Assembly (NCBI RefSeq): GCF_007565055.1 | Contig: NC_044551.1 | Span: 100,154,266-100,218,265, forward strand | DNA: 64,000 nt | DNA from: Rhinopithecus roxellana | Taxonomy: Eukaryota > Chordata > Mammalia > Primates > Cercopithecidae | Reading direction: 5' to 3' | Shown here: positions 1 through 11,679 of the stretch, piece after piece | How the letters are laid out: each line of letters starts with the position of its first letter | How positions within the stretch are numbered: position 1 is the stretch's first letter | The notes under the pieces: model-generated | Told to the model about the DNA's origin: nothing | Databases searched by the model: none | Seen by the model: the letters and a program-made list of their open reading frames with translations, nothing else | Translations under genes and position numbers: made by a program

Positions 1-199
1 TGGCAGCAGGTAAAAAGAGAGAGACTTGTACAGAACTTCTCTTTTTAAAAACATCAGATCTCATGAGACTTATTCACTATCACGAGCACAGCATGGGAAA
101 AACTTGACCCCATGAGTCAGTTACCTCCCACCAGTTCCCTCCCACAACATGTAGAAATATAAGATGAGATTTGGGTGGGGACACAGCCAAACTATATCA
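1..199 (-). mobile_element. MaLR LTR fragment (MST/THE1 type), antisense
   Basis: Read on the minus strand this starts with the MaLR LTR 5' end ('tgatatagtttggctgtgtccccacc') and continues through the conserved block around 'ctcatgagatctgatg'. About 200 bp are present, so the LTR runs off the window's left edge and its 3' half is not seen. It belongs to the ERVL-MaLR non-autonomous LTR retroelements. The split between MSTA, MSTB and THE1 is not resolved. An L1 fragment abuts it directly at 200. Confidence 0.85.
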
Positions 200-1281
200 T
201 GTCCAAAGCAATCTACAGATTTAACGCTATTCCTATCAAACTACCAATGATATTTTTCCCAGAATTTGAAAAAAGCTATGCTAATATTCATATGGAACCA
301 AAAAAGAGCCCAAATGTCCAAGGCAATTCTGAGAAAAAAGAATAAAGCAATGAGCATTACATTACCTGACTTCAAACTATACTACAAGGCTACAATAATC
401 AAAACAGCTTGATACTGGTACAAAAACAGACACATAGAGCAATGGAATATAACAGAGAACCCAAAAATAAGGCTGCACACCTACAACCATCTAATCTCTA
501 ACAAAATTGACAAAATAAGCAACAGGGAAAGGACTCCCTATTCAATAAAGGTGCTGGGATAGCTGGTTAACCATATGTAGAAGAATAAAACTCAACATCT
601 ACCTTTTATCATATACAGACATTAATTCAAAATTGATTAAAGATTTGAATGTAAGACCTCAAACTATAAAAATGCCAGAAGAAAACCTTGGAAATCATTG
701 GCCTTGGCAAAAACTTTTTGGCAATTGCAACAAAACCAAAAATAGACAAGTGAGACCTAATTAAACGAAAGAACTTCTATATCTCAAAAAGAACTATCAA
801 CAGAGAATCAGACTACCTTCACAATAGAAGAAAATATTCACAAATTCTGTACCTGACAAAGGTCTATAACCAAAATCTGTAAGGAATTAAGTAACAGAAC
901 AAACAAAAAGCAAAGAACCCCATAAAAATTGGGCAAAATACATGAGCAGATACTTCTCAAAAGAAGACACACAAGTAGCCAACAAACATACGAATAAATG
1001 CTCATCATCACTAATTATCAGAGAAATACAAATTAAAACCAGTCAGAATGGCTATTATTAAAAAGTGAAAAAACAAACAAAACAAAACAAAAAAACAGGT
1101 GTTGGCGAGGCTGCAGAGAAAAGGGAATGCTTACAGACTGTTGGTTGGAGTGTAAATTAGTTCAGTCATTGTGGAAAGCAGTTTGGAGATTTTTCAAAGA
1201 ACTTAGAACTACCATTCGACCCAGCAATCTCATTACTGGATATAGGTATATAGCCAAAATAATACTGTTGTCTTTAAATAG

Positions 1282-1283
<2 letters not shown>
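200..1283 (+). mobile_element. L1 ORF2 3' fragment, 5'-truncated, old primate grade
   Basis: The plus strand encodes degraded L1 ORF2p from the segment before the 'IYRFNAIPI' block to the C-terminal segment with 'LLGIYP'-like wording ('ccagcaatctcattactggatatag', 1219-1244). Many stops and small indels break the frame. It starts abruptly against the MaLR LTR. It ends before the ORF2 stop and 3' UTR, where a GT repeat takes over. Divergence suggests L1PB/L1MA age. It has no coding capacity. Confidence 0.85.
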
Positions 1284-1352
<69 letters not shown>

Positions 1353-1386
1353 TGTGTGTGTGTGTGCGTGCCAGTGTGTGTATGTG
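1284..1386. repeat. Compound microsatellite (GT)n(GA)n(GT)n
   Basis: About 24 GT units (1284-1332), then about 10 GA units (1332-1352), then about 9 GT units, then a decayed GT tail to 1386. It lies exactly at the broken 3' edge of the L1 fragment. Alternating purine-pyrimidine GT can adopt Z-DNA. The locus should be length-polymorphic. Confidence 0.97.
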
Positions 1387-3571
1387 GTTTCTATACATAG
1401 CTCACCTCTGGAAGCTCTGTGAGACATTGGAGATGGTGAGTTGTCTTCTAGTAGGAAACCAAAATGGCTGGGAGGCTGAGTTGAACTAGTTCTTTTTTGT
1501 TTCTTTTTAAATTTTGTGTCTTGTGCTGCATTATTTATTCAAAATTAAAATATTTTTAAAATTAGTCTTAAGAAAGTCTGCTTGAGCATGCTACCAGAGG
1601 GGCTTTATTATAATGATTGTACACTGATGTGACTTTCTAATATTCCTATATTATATTTGTAAAACTTTAGAAACTTATTCTTTACCACAAAACTTTCAAT
1701 ATTTTATGAAAAAAGAGTTCCTTTATTTCAAAAATAATCTTGGAAACTACTTGAAGTTTAAAGCACTTTTGAATTAGAGCTGAAACAGAAAAGACTGGAA
1801 GTGCATTAAAATGATTAAAAGAAGTGTGATAATGGAGTGCCTGGAGCTCACAGGTGTATGTGCTTGGTTTGATGATTTTAGCTGAGATGGAAGTGAAAAA
1901 ATAAAAGAAAATGCTAAAGGCTGATATTCATTCTCTGCTTTCTTTCACCGAGCCAGAAACCCATGGATTTACCCCAATATTCCCAAGCAAGGAGTGTCAA
2001 AACAAACTTGTAACTGGTAAATATTTTAGTTATAAAATTTTTATTTGTTTTCTAGACTGCAGCTTGATGTGTGAGATTTCATATTTCTCTAATTAGTACT
2101 CTGTTTATTTTTTCTTCTCTTTAGGTTGTGTTTAGAGTCAAGACAGTCTAATTTTACAATAAAATAGATTCAGTATTGTAGGTATTTTTCCATATGTTCA
2201 TTTTCTGATAGGATGGTACATATTTCAGTTTAATATTACATACTGAAATAAATGATATGACAATAAAATTATCTCTCAGAACTATTTATATTAATTGTAT
2301 TTACTAATGCGATATATCAATGTGTCACCAAAAATTTTTTGAAATGCCAATTAGCTTTTAAGGTTTTTATGTCTCTAAATTATTCGTGATTAAACCACAC
2401 TAATTCTTTCAAAATAAACAAACTATGCCTTTCTAATAAGATTGGTGTGCTCTATACAGTTTTTATAATCATAATTTAAAACATAATAAATATCCAATTT
2501 CGAAATGGTAGTTTTCTTGAAAATTGCCCAAAAGTAACAAACGAGAAGGAAAAACAAAACCTGAATTCCATTTTCAGTAGTTATACGATCCAAGTGACCT
2601 CAAACCATAAGATATGAGAAAAAGTTATGAAATAAAATGAAAGTCAAATACAGGTTAGCGGTCATGTTGAAGCAGGATGCCCCTGGCTGTAGAATTTAGA
2701 CAAAGACACAAGCTGAAGTGTTCAAAGTAATTAGCCCTTTGTGGTGCAAAAACAACCTTCATTTATTTAAATCAGTGGAAATGTTTTTGTAGGCTGATGG
2801 TGATGGTGGAACTTTTTTTTCAACTAGATTGGTCACACAATCTTGAGAAGCAGAGGAGAGGTTCTGAAGAAAGAAGCACCCTTGAAGCTATATTTGCAGA
2901 AAGCAAACTACAAATGAGGAAGTATAGAGGAAACAGAAAAAGAGGCATTTTTCTGTATAAAGCAAATGATCAATGCACAGAAACAAGACTCAAGGAGAAA
3001 AATGGAAAGACAGTGAAAAAAAATCTGAGTTTATTGAAATTAGATTTTTAACATGAAAATTAAAATGTCAGAAATGAAAAATAATTTGCAAACAGTTCAA
3101 AGGAGATAAAATATGAGAACAGATATAGAGGGTTGGAGAATAGAAAAGTAAGAAAAATTAAATTAAGTAATTAATAGTTTTTAAATATCCAGGATATATC
3201 ATGTCTCTCATTCTGGATATTGGTAGGTAGTATCTTCTCTCCTTCATCCTGTCCCTTGACCAATCTGGGGAGTAATTTATCAATTGTGTTGATTTTCTCA
3301 GTTAACCAGCTTTTGGTTTAACTTTATTGTTTTTTGTTTTCTATTCCATTGATTCCTACACTAATCTTTATAATTTTCTTTCTTCTGTTTATGTTCGGAT
3401 TAATTTAGTCTTTTTGTTTCTTAAGATGAAAACTGGGGTTGTTGATATGAAAAGTTTTCTTGGTAACATGAACATTTACGGCTGTAAATTTCCGCCTAAC
3501 TGCTGCTTCAGGATGCACTATACAGTTTAAATTCCTCCCTTATAAAAAAGCACCATCCTACAAATGTTGAC
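1387..3571. other. Unique AT-rich sequence, no feature recognised
   Basis: About 2.2 kb without a recognisable repeat or gene. Open frames here (for example 2797-3051, 84 codons) are short, lysine- and arginine-rich products of A-rich DNA, with no domain signature, splice context or codon bias that I can see. Very old repeats may remain undetected by eye. Confidence 0.5.
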
Positions 3572-3881
3572 TTTTTTTTTTTTTTTTTTTTTTTTTTCCC
3601 TTTGAGAGGGAGTTTCCCATTTCCCTCTTGTTGCCCAGGCAGGCGTTCAATGGCACCATCTCGGCTCACTGAAACCTCTGCCTCCCGGGTTCAAGTAATT
3701 CTCCTGCCTCAGCCTTCTGAGTAGCTGGGACTACAGGCGCCCGCCACCAATTTTTGCATTTTTAGTAGAGACAGCTTTTCACCATGTTGTCCAGGATGGT
3801 CCCCATCTCTTGACCTCGTGACCTGCGTGCCTCGGCGTCCCAAAGTGCTGGCATTACAGGCGGGAGCCACCATGCCCAGCC
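3572..3881 (-). mobile_element. Alu (S-grade), antisense
   Basis: A 27-nt T run at 3572-3598 is the A-tail in antisense. Both Alu arms follow, ending at 'catgcccagcc' (the Alu 5' end, ggctgggcatgg on the minus strand). The 'gaccatcctgg' and 'cacgaggtc' wording fits AluS/Sg-like copies. About 10 bp are missing between the middle A-rich segment and 'ggtggcgggcg'. CpG sites are partly decayed. Only a 4-bp 'tgac' is shared by the two flanks, so the target-site duplication is not certain. Confidence 0.95.
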
Positions 3882-4369
3882 TGACATTTTGTGTTTTTAT
3901 ATTTATTCATTTATATTAATTCAGTTCCAAATAATTTTTAATTTATGTTTTGATTTCTTCTTTTACCCTTGGCCCAGCCACAAAGAGTTATCTTAAAGAA
4001 GCCTGATGAAGATTATTTCTTTTTTTCATTTGGTGGATAACTTTATATTTTTAATGGCCAAGATTCTTCCATAGCTAAATTGTAAGAAAAAAAGCAATGA
4101 ATTCAGAGTGAGACTATACATTAAAAGACAGTTCAAAGTTACATACTTAAGAAAAAAATGGACAAAATTAAATTATAGTGTTTAGGAGTACATACTTGGG
4201 TGATACAATTATTTTAAACAGCAAGAAAACAATTATAAATAATTGGAATATGATTTTATTTAATAGTTTTGTGGTGAGACAAGTGGTTATGACTGGGTGG
4301 GTATTCTTTGGGGGAGGAGGCTGCAAAGCTTTTTCCTCACACCTTTCAAAGCTGGGTCCTTGTCAACAA
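3882..4369. other. Unique AT-rich sequence
   Basis: No gene or repeat recognised. A G-rich patch at 4306-4320 ('tctttgggggaggagg') is isolated. Confidence 0.5.
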
Positions 4370-4640
4370 TTACATTCAGCCTGTCACTTTCTCAGAGAGG
4401 TCCACTCTGACCACCCTATCTAAAACAGGTGTTTATGGTTCATTCATATCTCAGCCCTTTCTTTCCTTCGTAACTCACATTACAACTTACTTTTTTATGC
4501 CTCTGTTTTACTTTTTTTGTCACTCTTGTCTTCTAGAATGGATGCAACATGAAAACAAAGATTGCTGTCATATCACTAATGTCTAACACAGAGCCAGAGA
4601 CATAATTGGAACTTGGTAATTATTAATTCAATGAGTGGTT
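4370..4640 (+). mobile_element. L2 LINE 3' end
   Basis: The order of blocks follows the L2 3' end: 'gaggtccactctgaccaccc' (4397), a pyrimidine-rich stretch, 'tctagaatggatgcaacatg' matching the L2 'tagaatgtaagctccatgag' block, then 'agagcc' and a closing 'attcaatgagtgg' like L2's 'tgttgaatgaatga'. It is strongly diverged, as expected for a repeat shared among mammals. Confidence 0.75.
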
Positions 4641-4839
4641 GAAATTCAGAACCCTTCAGAACCCTGTGACACCGAAGTCCTTGTTCTTAGCCACTATATT
4701 GTGCTGTTACCTTCAGGCTCTTCTATTGTCACTTCTTGTCGCACTCCCTGGACTCATAATTCTAACACATATGCCTTGCTATTTTTATTGTTCTTTTTGC
4801 CTATATCCTTACATTACCTTTATATTGTATTTGGCTAGC

Positions 4840-5045
4840 TCTAATAATTGCTCAACATTTAGCTCAGGCATCGCTTCTTCCAGAAAACCTTCTCTGGTAT
4901 TTCCACTTCCTCCAGGCCAGATTAGGTAGTATGTCTTTCATGTTCCCAGAATATTTTGTGCATAATCCCTCTCACTGTACTTGCCACAATTTTATGTGTC
5001 CACCTTTCTCACACACTATGCACTGAGTAAATATTCATTAAAAGC
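4840..5045 (+). mobile_element. Second L2-like fragment
   Basis: Contains 'ctcaacatttagctcaggc', then 'tccagaaaaccttctctgg', the L2 'tcctccaggaagccttccctg' block, and closes with 'gcactgagtaaatattcatt', like the L2 3' terminus. It may be a tandem or independent L2 insertion next to the previous one. Confidence 0.6.
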
Positions 5046-5359
5046 ACATATATAAATAGAACTATTACTGCCGAGAACAAATCAATAAATAGAAATAATT
5101 ATTTAAAATTATCTCAATATGTGAAAACCTGTCAGAGATTAAAAACAGGCTTAATAGAAACAGTTAACTACAGGTAGAAGCCATACATTAGGACTACTAT
5201 CATTCATCTGAACTAAAATAGAGTCAGTTTTTTGTGATCAGGCTCATTAGCCATCTTAATCTTTATTGATAAGGCAGTGGCATACTGTGGTCTCTTCACA
5301 TCAGAGAAGAATATGAAAATATGAAAAATGATTAATCTTCAATTAATTTCTAATGATGA

Positions 5360-5800
5360 TGGATAGTATCAGTTAGGATACTTTTTGGCTGCAACATAGA
5401 ACTGCATTTCAAGCTGGCTTGAAATAAGGGTATTTATCTTAAATAAAAGTTACTGAAAGCTAAGGTAATCTCCAGGCTTGTCTGAAGACAATTTCTTGAA
5501 GGAATCAGGTTTTTCATTTCTCAGCTCTGCATCTCAACAAGGCTGACTTCCCTCAAGGCTGCATAGATGACCGCAGCAGTTCCTAAATCACTGAATAAAA
5601 TGATGTTATTTCTTCTGAGTTTTATTTTTAACAAGGAAGAGTCCTTTTCCAGAAGCCCCTTAAAGTCTTCCCATTGAATATCATTGGTCAGCACTGGTGA
5701 CTTGTTCATGCCTAAACCACTCACTAGTAAGGGAAATAGGATACCAACATTGGGTCTACAATAATTGTTAGAGTTGAAAAGGATTAGAGAAATCAACGAC
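5360..5800 (+). repeat. Ancient interspersed repeat, family not named
   Basis: The start 'ttttggctgcaacatagaac' and the later 'cccattgaatatcattggtcagcac...gacttgttcatgcc' follow the order of a common old mammalian repeat ('ttggctgcaagtaacagaaac...ctcattggccagaactgggtcacatgcc'). I know the wording but cannot name the family with confidence. A second copy with the same order occurs at 35580-36060. Confidence 0.45.
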
Positions 5801-8099
5801 ATATATTGTGGTCAGTATATGACTAATGTCACTGTAAGCAGTTATTGATTCTAATGATTAAAAACCATGTTGCATCAGAAAAAATAGGAAATAATAAGTT
5901 AATGAAATAAATTGAAATGCAGTTACTGTCCATTTCACAATGTTATACAATTCATAAGAGCTAAAGTGGAGAATTGTGACTATTACCTACACCATAGTAA
6001 TTCTTAGAATTCACGAATGTTAAACACATCTGCAGAGAAAAAGCAAAGATCAAAATAGGGAAACATGTTCAGTTACCTGATCTTGAGTCACAGAACATTC
6101 CAAAAATATGATTCATTCTTCTTATTGCCAATTAATTTTATTTTTTCTTCTAACACCCATTTTAGAATATTTCTACCACTGAGACTAAAAGATAAATAAA
6201 AAGTCTCTCTATGTACAGAAGGTTTTTCATTTATGACTGTGGGTGAAAGATACATTGTGAATAGTATCGATTTTCTTGACCTCAGTCAAGTGACATGAAA
6301 GCTTAACCTAGATTCATCCTCTCCTCACATTTGTCATAAATCTTCAACATGCCAATATTTTATATTTGAATGCTTTCTGCACATTAACAATATTGTAAAA
6401 TCATATTGTATTGTGACAAGGCACTGAATTTATTTGAGAGAGGGTCCATTTTAGCACTATATGCGCTATGCATAATAAAGCAGTTATTGATTCTAATGAC
6501 AGATTATCACAACATTAATAATTTAGTCAAAGCAAGATCTTTTTTCATTTAAAATCGGAAAACAGTTACTAAAGATAAAATAGCCAGCACTTCTATTAGC
6601 TTTTCTTCTAATGATGTTGATCATCATAATTATGTGTTATCATATATATCCATCTATATAGGTCACATTAAGTTCAGAAACATAGGCATATAACCTGTAA
6701 CATAGTCATGGCTTTTAAATCTTTAATTCTCAATAATGATAATGGGGCAAAGCTTGTATATGGTCTGTATATACTCAGATAAAAATGGTGATTTATTTTC
6801 ACCTCCGGCAAGACCTGCTATCACAAATCATAAAAATAATATCACTGTAAAAACAAAATCAGGTGACTTGTCTAAGGAATCAGAAATATTTAAATGAAAT
6901 GGAAATGTAGTTTAAGGCATTTGTTTATCCTTAATTGAATTTATCTGAAGCACTAAGTGCCTGTGAAATTTTGACCACAAGATTTTATGTAAGATTAGCT
7001 GAGTTGCTAATGATATTTGGAGGTATTTGGAGATATTCAAGTACAATACACATTATATCCCATATTTTCAATTGTACTGAAATTCCTTGCATGAAGAAAA
7101 GTTTATTCTCCTTGTTGAACTGTTTTGTTGCCAAATTAGGCCAAGATTTGTCTTCAAACTCAAACATGCCATATCCCTATTTAAAATTTACTCTGTGATC
7201 TATCTATCTAACTATCTATTTATCTATCTGTATATGAATAGTATGCCCACTGTCAGGGAAACATGAATCCTCCATTTTTACTCTCAGTGTAGTAGTTCCG
7301 AGTTAGGAAAAGAATATTCAGGGCTTCCAGTCTAAGATAACTGGTAAAATGATCTGTAATTCAATCACCCTTCCCTCTGAAGCCAATCCCAATTATAAGA
7401 TATTGAGAAACAAAATGTAATCATGTAAATCAATCTCTAAGGAAAGGAGGAATCACCTATAACCCCAAACAACAATATAGGAAGAAAATGCGTTAGTAAT
7501 TGAACTAGATACAGACAGCACTGAGTGGATAGCTCTCTCTCTAGTTTTTCTACAGAAGGAATAGTTTTCCAAATTTAGAAGCACATCCTGTGAAGACAAA
7601 CTTGCAAATCTATGCTTAGAACAGTAATGTTTAGATATAAGGGATAGAATTAAGAGGCTCCCTAAGCCCTGGTGGACAAGACAGAATGATCAGAAAATTG
7701 GGGCTGAGAAAAGTAGCACACAAGTGCCATAGAGCAAAGAACCACTACAAGTGCTAGAAGAAACAGAAAGTGACGAAAAACAACCCCAAAACTACTGATC
7801 TTGATCCATTAGAAGGATAAGTAATGGCTCAATCAAGACGCCCAAACATACACACGCAAACTCAATGCACACTTTCGTATTAAAAGCAGCTTTATTGTGA
7901 GTTCTATAGCTCTCTCCTCAGTGAAAGAAATTTGTAACCTTGGGCACAATATAGTCTTAACATTTTTGAAGGCTACAAACTGAATCTGCTTGCTACTCAA
8001 GTTAACTTCTTGTGCAGCTCAGTCACTCAACCCCTATTCAACACCCTGATGTTGAAAAAGCTATACCAGAAAAAACTTTCCTCATTAAAAAATAATTGG
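5801..8099. other. Mostly unique sequence; short (CTAT)n at 7199-7237
   Basis: No gene recognised. A degenerate CTAT tetranucleotide tract lies at about 7199-7237. The stretch 7660-7990 has A-rich wording reminiscent of the 5' part of an ancient L1 but I could not align it confidently. The last 90 bases (8010-8099) are in frame with the downstream L1 ORF2. Confidence 0.45.
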
Positions 8100-10688
8100 A
8101 CCATCAGAGAATACTATAAACACCTCTACGCAAATCAACTAGAAAATCTAGAAGAAATGGATAATTTCCTGGACACTTACACTCTCCCAAGACTAAACCA
8201 GGAAGAAATTGAATCCCTGAATAGACCAATAGCAGGCTCTGAAATTGAGGCAACAATTAATAGCCTACCCACCAAAAAAAGTCCAGGACCAGATGGATTC
8301 ACAGCTGAATTCTACCAGAGGTACAAGGAGGAGCTGGTACCATTCCTTCTGAAACTATTCCAATCAATAGAAAAAGAGGGAATCCTCCCTAACTCATTTT
8401 ATGAGGCCAACATCATCCTGATACCAAAGTCTGGCAGAGACACAACAAAAAAAGAGAATTTTAGACCAATATCCCTGATGAACATCAATGCAAAAATCCT
8501 CAATAAAATACTGGCAAACCGGATTCAGCAGCACATCAAAAAGCTTATCCACCATGATCAAGTGGGCTTCATCCCTGGGATGCAAAGCTGGTTCAGCATT
8601 CGCAAATCAATAAACATAATCCAGCATATAAACAGAACCAAGGTCAGGAACCACATGATTATCTCAATAGCTGCAGAAAAGGCTTTTGACAAAATTCAAC
8701 AGCCCTTCATGCTAAAAACGCTCAATAAATTCGGTATTCATGGAACGTACCTCAAAATAATAAGAGCTATTCATGACAAACCCACAGCTAATATCATACT
8801 GAATGGGCAAAAACTGGAAAAATTCCCTTTGAAAACTGGCACAAGACAGGGATGCCCTCTCTCACCACTCCTATTCAACATAGTGTTGGAAGTTCTGGCT
8901 AGGGCAATCAGGCAAGAGAAAGAAATCAAGGGTATTCAGTTAGGAAAAGAAGAAGTCAAATTGTCCCTGTTTGCAGATGACATGATTGTATATTTAGAAA
9001 ACCCCATCATCTCAGCCCAAAATCTCCTTAAGCTGATAAGCAACTTCAGCAAAGTCTCAGGATACAAAATTAATGTGCAAAAATCACAAGCATTCTTATA
9101 CACCAGTAACAGACAAGCAGAGAGCCAAATCAGGAATGAACTTCCATTCACAATTGCTTCAAAGAGAATAAAATACCTAGGAATCCAACTTACAAGGGAT
9201 GTAAAGGACCTCTTCAAGGAGAACTACAAACCACTGCTCAGTGAAATCAAAGAGGACACAAACAAATGGAAGAACATACCATGCTCATGGATAGGAAGAA
9301 TCAATATCGTGAAAATGGCCATACTGCCCAAGGTTATTTATAGATTCAATGCCATCCCCATCAAGCTACCAATGAGTTTCTTCACAGAATTGGAAAAAAC
9401 TGCTTTAAAGTTCATATGGAACCAAAAAAGAGCCCGCATTGCCAAGACAATCCTAAGTCAAAAGGACAAAGCTGGAGGCGTCACGCTACCTGACTTCAAA
9501 CTATACTACAAGGCTACAGTAACCAAAACAGCATGGTACTGGTACCAAAACAGAGCTATAGACCAATGGAACAGAACAGAGTCCTCAGAAATAATACCAC
9601 ACATCTACAGCCATCTGATCTTTGACAAACCTGAGAGAAACAAGAAATGGGGAAAGGATTCCCTATTTAATAAATGGTGCTGGGAAAATTGGCTAGCCAT
9701 AAGTAGAAAGCTGAAACTGGATCCTTTCCTTACTCCTTATATGAAGATTAATTCAAGATGGATTAGAGACTTAAATGTTAGACCTAATACCATAAAAACC
9801 CTAGAAGAAAATCTAGGTAGTACCATTCAGGACATAGGCATGGGCAAGGACTTCATGTCTAAAACACCAAAAGCAACGGCAGCAAAAGCCAAAATTGACA
9901 AATGGGATCTAATTAAACTAAAGAGCTTCTGCACAGCAAAAGAAACTACCATCAGAGTGAACAGGCAACCTACAGAATGGGAGAACATTTTTGCAATCTA
10001 CTCATCTGACAAAGGGCTAATATCCAGAATCTACAAAGAACTCAAACAAATATACAAGAAAAAAACAAACAACCCCATCAAAAAGTGGGCAAAGGATATG
10101 AACAGACATTTCTCAAAAGAAGACATTCATACAGCCAACAGACACATGAAAAAATGCTCATCATCACTCGCCATCAGAGAAATGCAAATCAAAACCACAA
10201 TGAGATACCATCTCACACCAGCTAGAATGGCAATCATTAAAAAATCAGGAAACAACAGTTGTTGGAGAGGATGTGGAGAAATAGGAACACTTTTACACTG
10301 TTGGTGGGATTGTAAACTAGTTCAACCATTATGGAAAACAGTATGGCAATTCCTCAAGCATCTAGAACTAGATGTACCATATGACCCAGCCATCCCACTA
10401 CTGGGTATATACCCAAAGGATTATAAATTATTCTACTACAAAGACACATGCACATGTATGTTTATTGTGGCACTATTCACAATAGCAAAGACTTGGAATC
10501 AACCCAAATGTCCATCTGTGACAGACTGGATTAAGAAAATGTGGCACATATACACCATGGAATACTATGCAGCCATAAAAAAGGATGAGTTTGCGTCCTT
10601 TGTAGGACATGGATGCAGCTGGAAACCATCATTCTTAGCAAACTATCACAAGAAGAGAAAACCAAACACCGCATATTCTCACTTATAG
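8010..10688 (+). pseudogene. ORF2: L1 ORF2 (reverse transcriptase part), open but catalytically broken
   Basis: An uninterrupted frame of 892 codons; the first 30 codons are non-L1 flank, so the ATG at 8010 is not the ORF2 start. The L1 part matches ORF2p from about residue 410 to the end. The endonuclease domain is absent. Reverse transcriptase motifs are visible: 'GPDGF', 'TGTRQGCPLSPLLFN', and FADD at 321-324. The C-terminal zinc-knuckle-like C751-x3-C755-x7-H763-x4-C768 is intact. Two lesions matter. First, the motif A aspartate is alanine (residue 221, 'SIAAEKAFD', gat to gct at 8670-8672); it lies 102 residues before FADD, the same spacing as human D600 to D702. Second, one G lost near 10603 shifts the last 26 codons out of frame. 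ORF2p normally nicks target DNA and reverse-transcribes L1 RNA; this product could do neither. Confidence 0.9.
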
Positions 10689-10832
10689 GTGGGAACTGAA
10701 CAATGAGATCACTTGGACTCGGGAAGGGGAACATCACACACCAGGGCCTATCATGGGGAGGGGGGAGGGGGGAGGGATTGCATTGGGGAGTTATACATGA
10801 TATAAGTGATGAATTGATTTAAAAAAAAAAGG
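8100..10832 (+). mobile_element. 5'-truncated L1 (young catarrhine grade), 3' UTR also cut short
   Basis: L1 sequence starts at 'accatcagagaatac' inside ORF2 (about residue 410 of 1275). It runs through the ORF2 stop and into a G-rich 3' UTR, then stops at 'gaattgattt' with a 10-nt A run (10820-10829). Canonical L1PA 3' UTRs continue for about 100 bp past this point ('gggtgcagcacaccaacatgg...'), which is missing here. The UTR wording 'gggattgcattggg..gttata' differs from the human L1PA form 'gggatagcattaggagata', and I believe it to be typical of Old World monkey L1. No convincing target-site duplication was found between 'aataattgg' upstream and 'ggattttaaagg' downstream. The low decay of ORF2 suggests this is the youngest long L1 here. 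Confidence 0.9.
10755..10776 (+). other. G-quadruplex-forming tract in L1 3' UTR
   Basis: Four G runs of 3 to 6 separated by single A's, in the position of the known G-rich tract of L1 3' UTRs. It satisfies the G3+ four-run quadruplex pattern on the RNA-sense strand. Confidence 0.85.
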
Positions 10833-11679
10833 ATTTTAAAGGTGACTAACAAATTTTGTAAATGGAATCAAGTATTGAAATGCTCATTTGAAGTGATTAT
10901 TAAAATGTGCAATATTTATAAATAGAATACTTTATAAATTGAATGTCATATATTAATAAATATATAGCTTTTTGTACCTTTAAAAAAAAATGATTGGGTT
11001 ACCAGCAAAGATATTGCAGGAGAAGGAAGGGCAAAAATATGGGATTCAAAAGGCAGAATGCAGCCAGAATTATGTCATTGCCTAGGTTAATACTGGAGAC
11101 AAATGCTTCTCCATGAAATAAAAGAAACTACAGGAAACATGCCTTCTGGAAGCAAAAATAAAAAGAAAACATGTCATCTGTAACAAATAAATGATAGAGA
11201 GATTAAAAGGAAATACGATGAGACATAAAATGGAGAAGAATATTGAACTAGTATAATTCATAAATAAAGTTTTAAAAACACAAAGTAATTGAAAGCAACT
11301 AATCACATCATAAATAAGTAGGGATACACAAGATACATATATAAGTAGGAACATGCAAGATACATTTATAAGTCGGTATGTATAAAGTACAAATAACATA
11401 AATTAAAAGTTGGTTCCAATTGATATGCTTATAATATTGCCCCCCAAGCGATAGTATAAAGTTATTCAAGTCCCTGTATAACATTTTTTAAAAAGATGAT
11501 GTATTAGGTCATAAATAAAATAATAATCATATTTTAAAAACATACACATTTGTTTTTAATTAATAAAATTTGTTTTTAATTAATTTAAAAACTTTTCTGG
11601 TTAAAGAGGGAAAGCATCTAAGAATTCTTATCTGGGAAATGATGATTATTAAATCTTTACATATTTTTATAAGGCATAC
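10833..11679. other. Unique AT-rich interval
   Basis: No gene recognised. A-rich tract at 10981-10990. The minus-strand frame at 11082-11399 (105 codons) is hydrophobic only because the plus strand is A-rich; no signal or domain order is seen. Confidence 0.45.

Noticed and set aside
1127..1333. Frame ending in a long alternating V-C run
   Set aside because: Translation of the GT microsatellite fused to L1 remnant sequence.
7199..7237. CTAT-type tract considered as a CRISPR-like or regulatory repeat
   Set aside because: A simple decayed tetranucleotide microsatellite; no spacers and a mammalian context.
8936..9217. A 93-codon antisense frame over the L1 RT domain, with a near-identical partner at 18564-18845 in the other L1
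   Set aside because: The similarity is explained by both lying opposite the same conserved L1 ORF2 segment. No promoter or known antisense product at this site.
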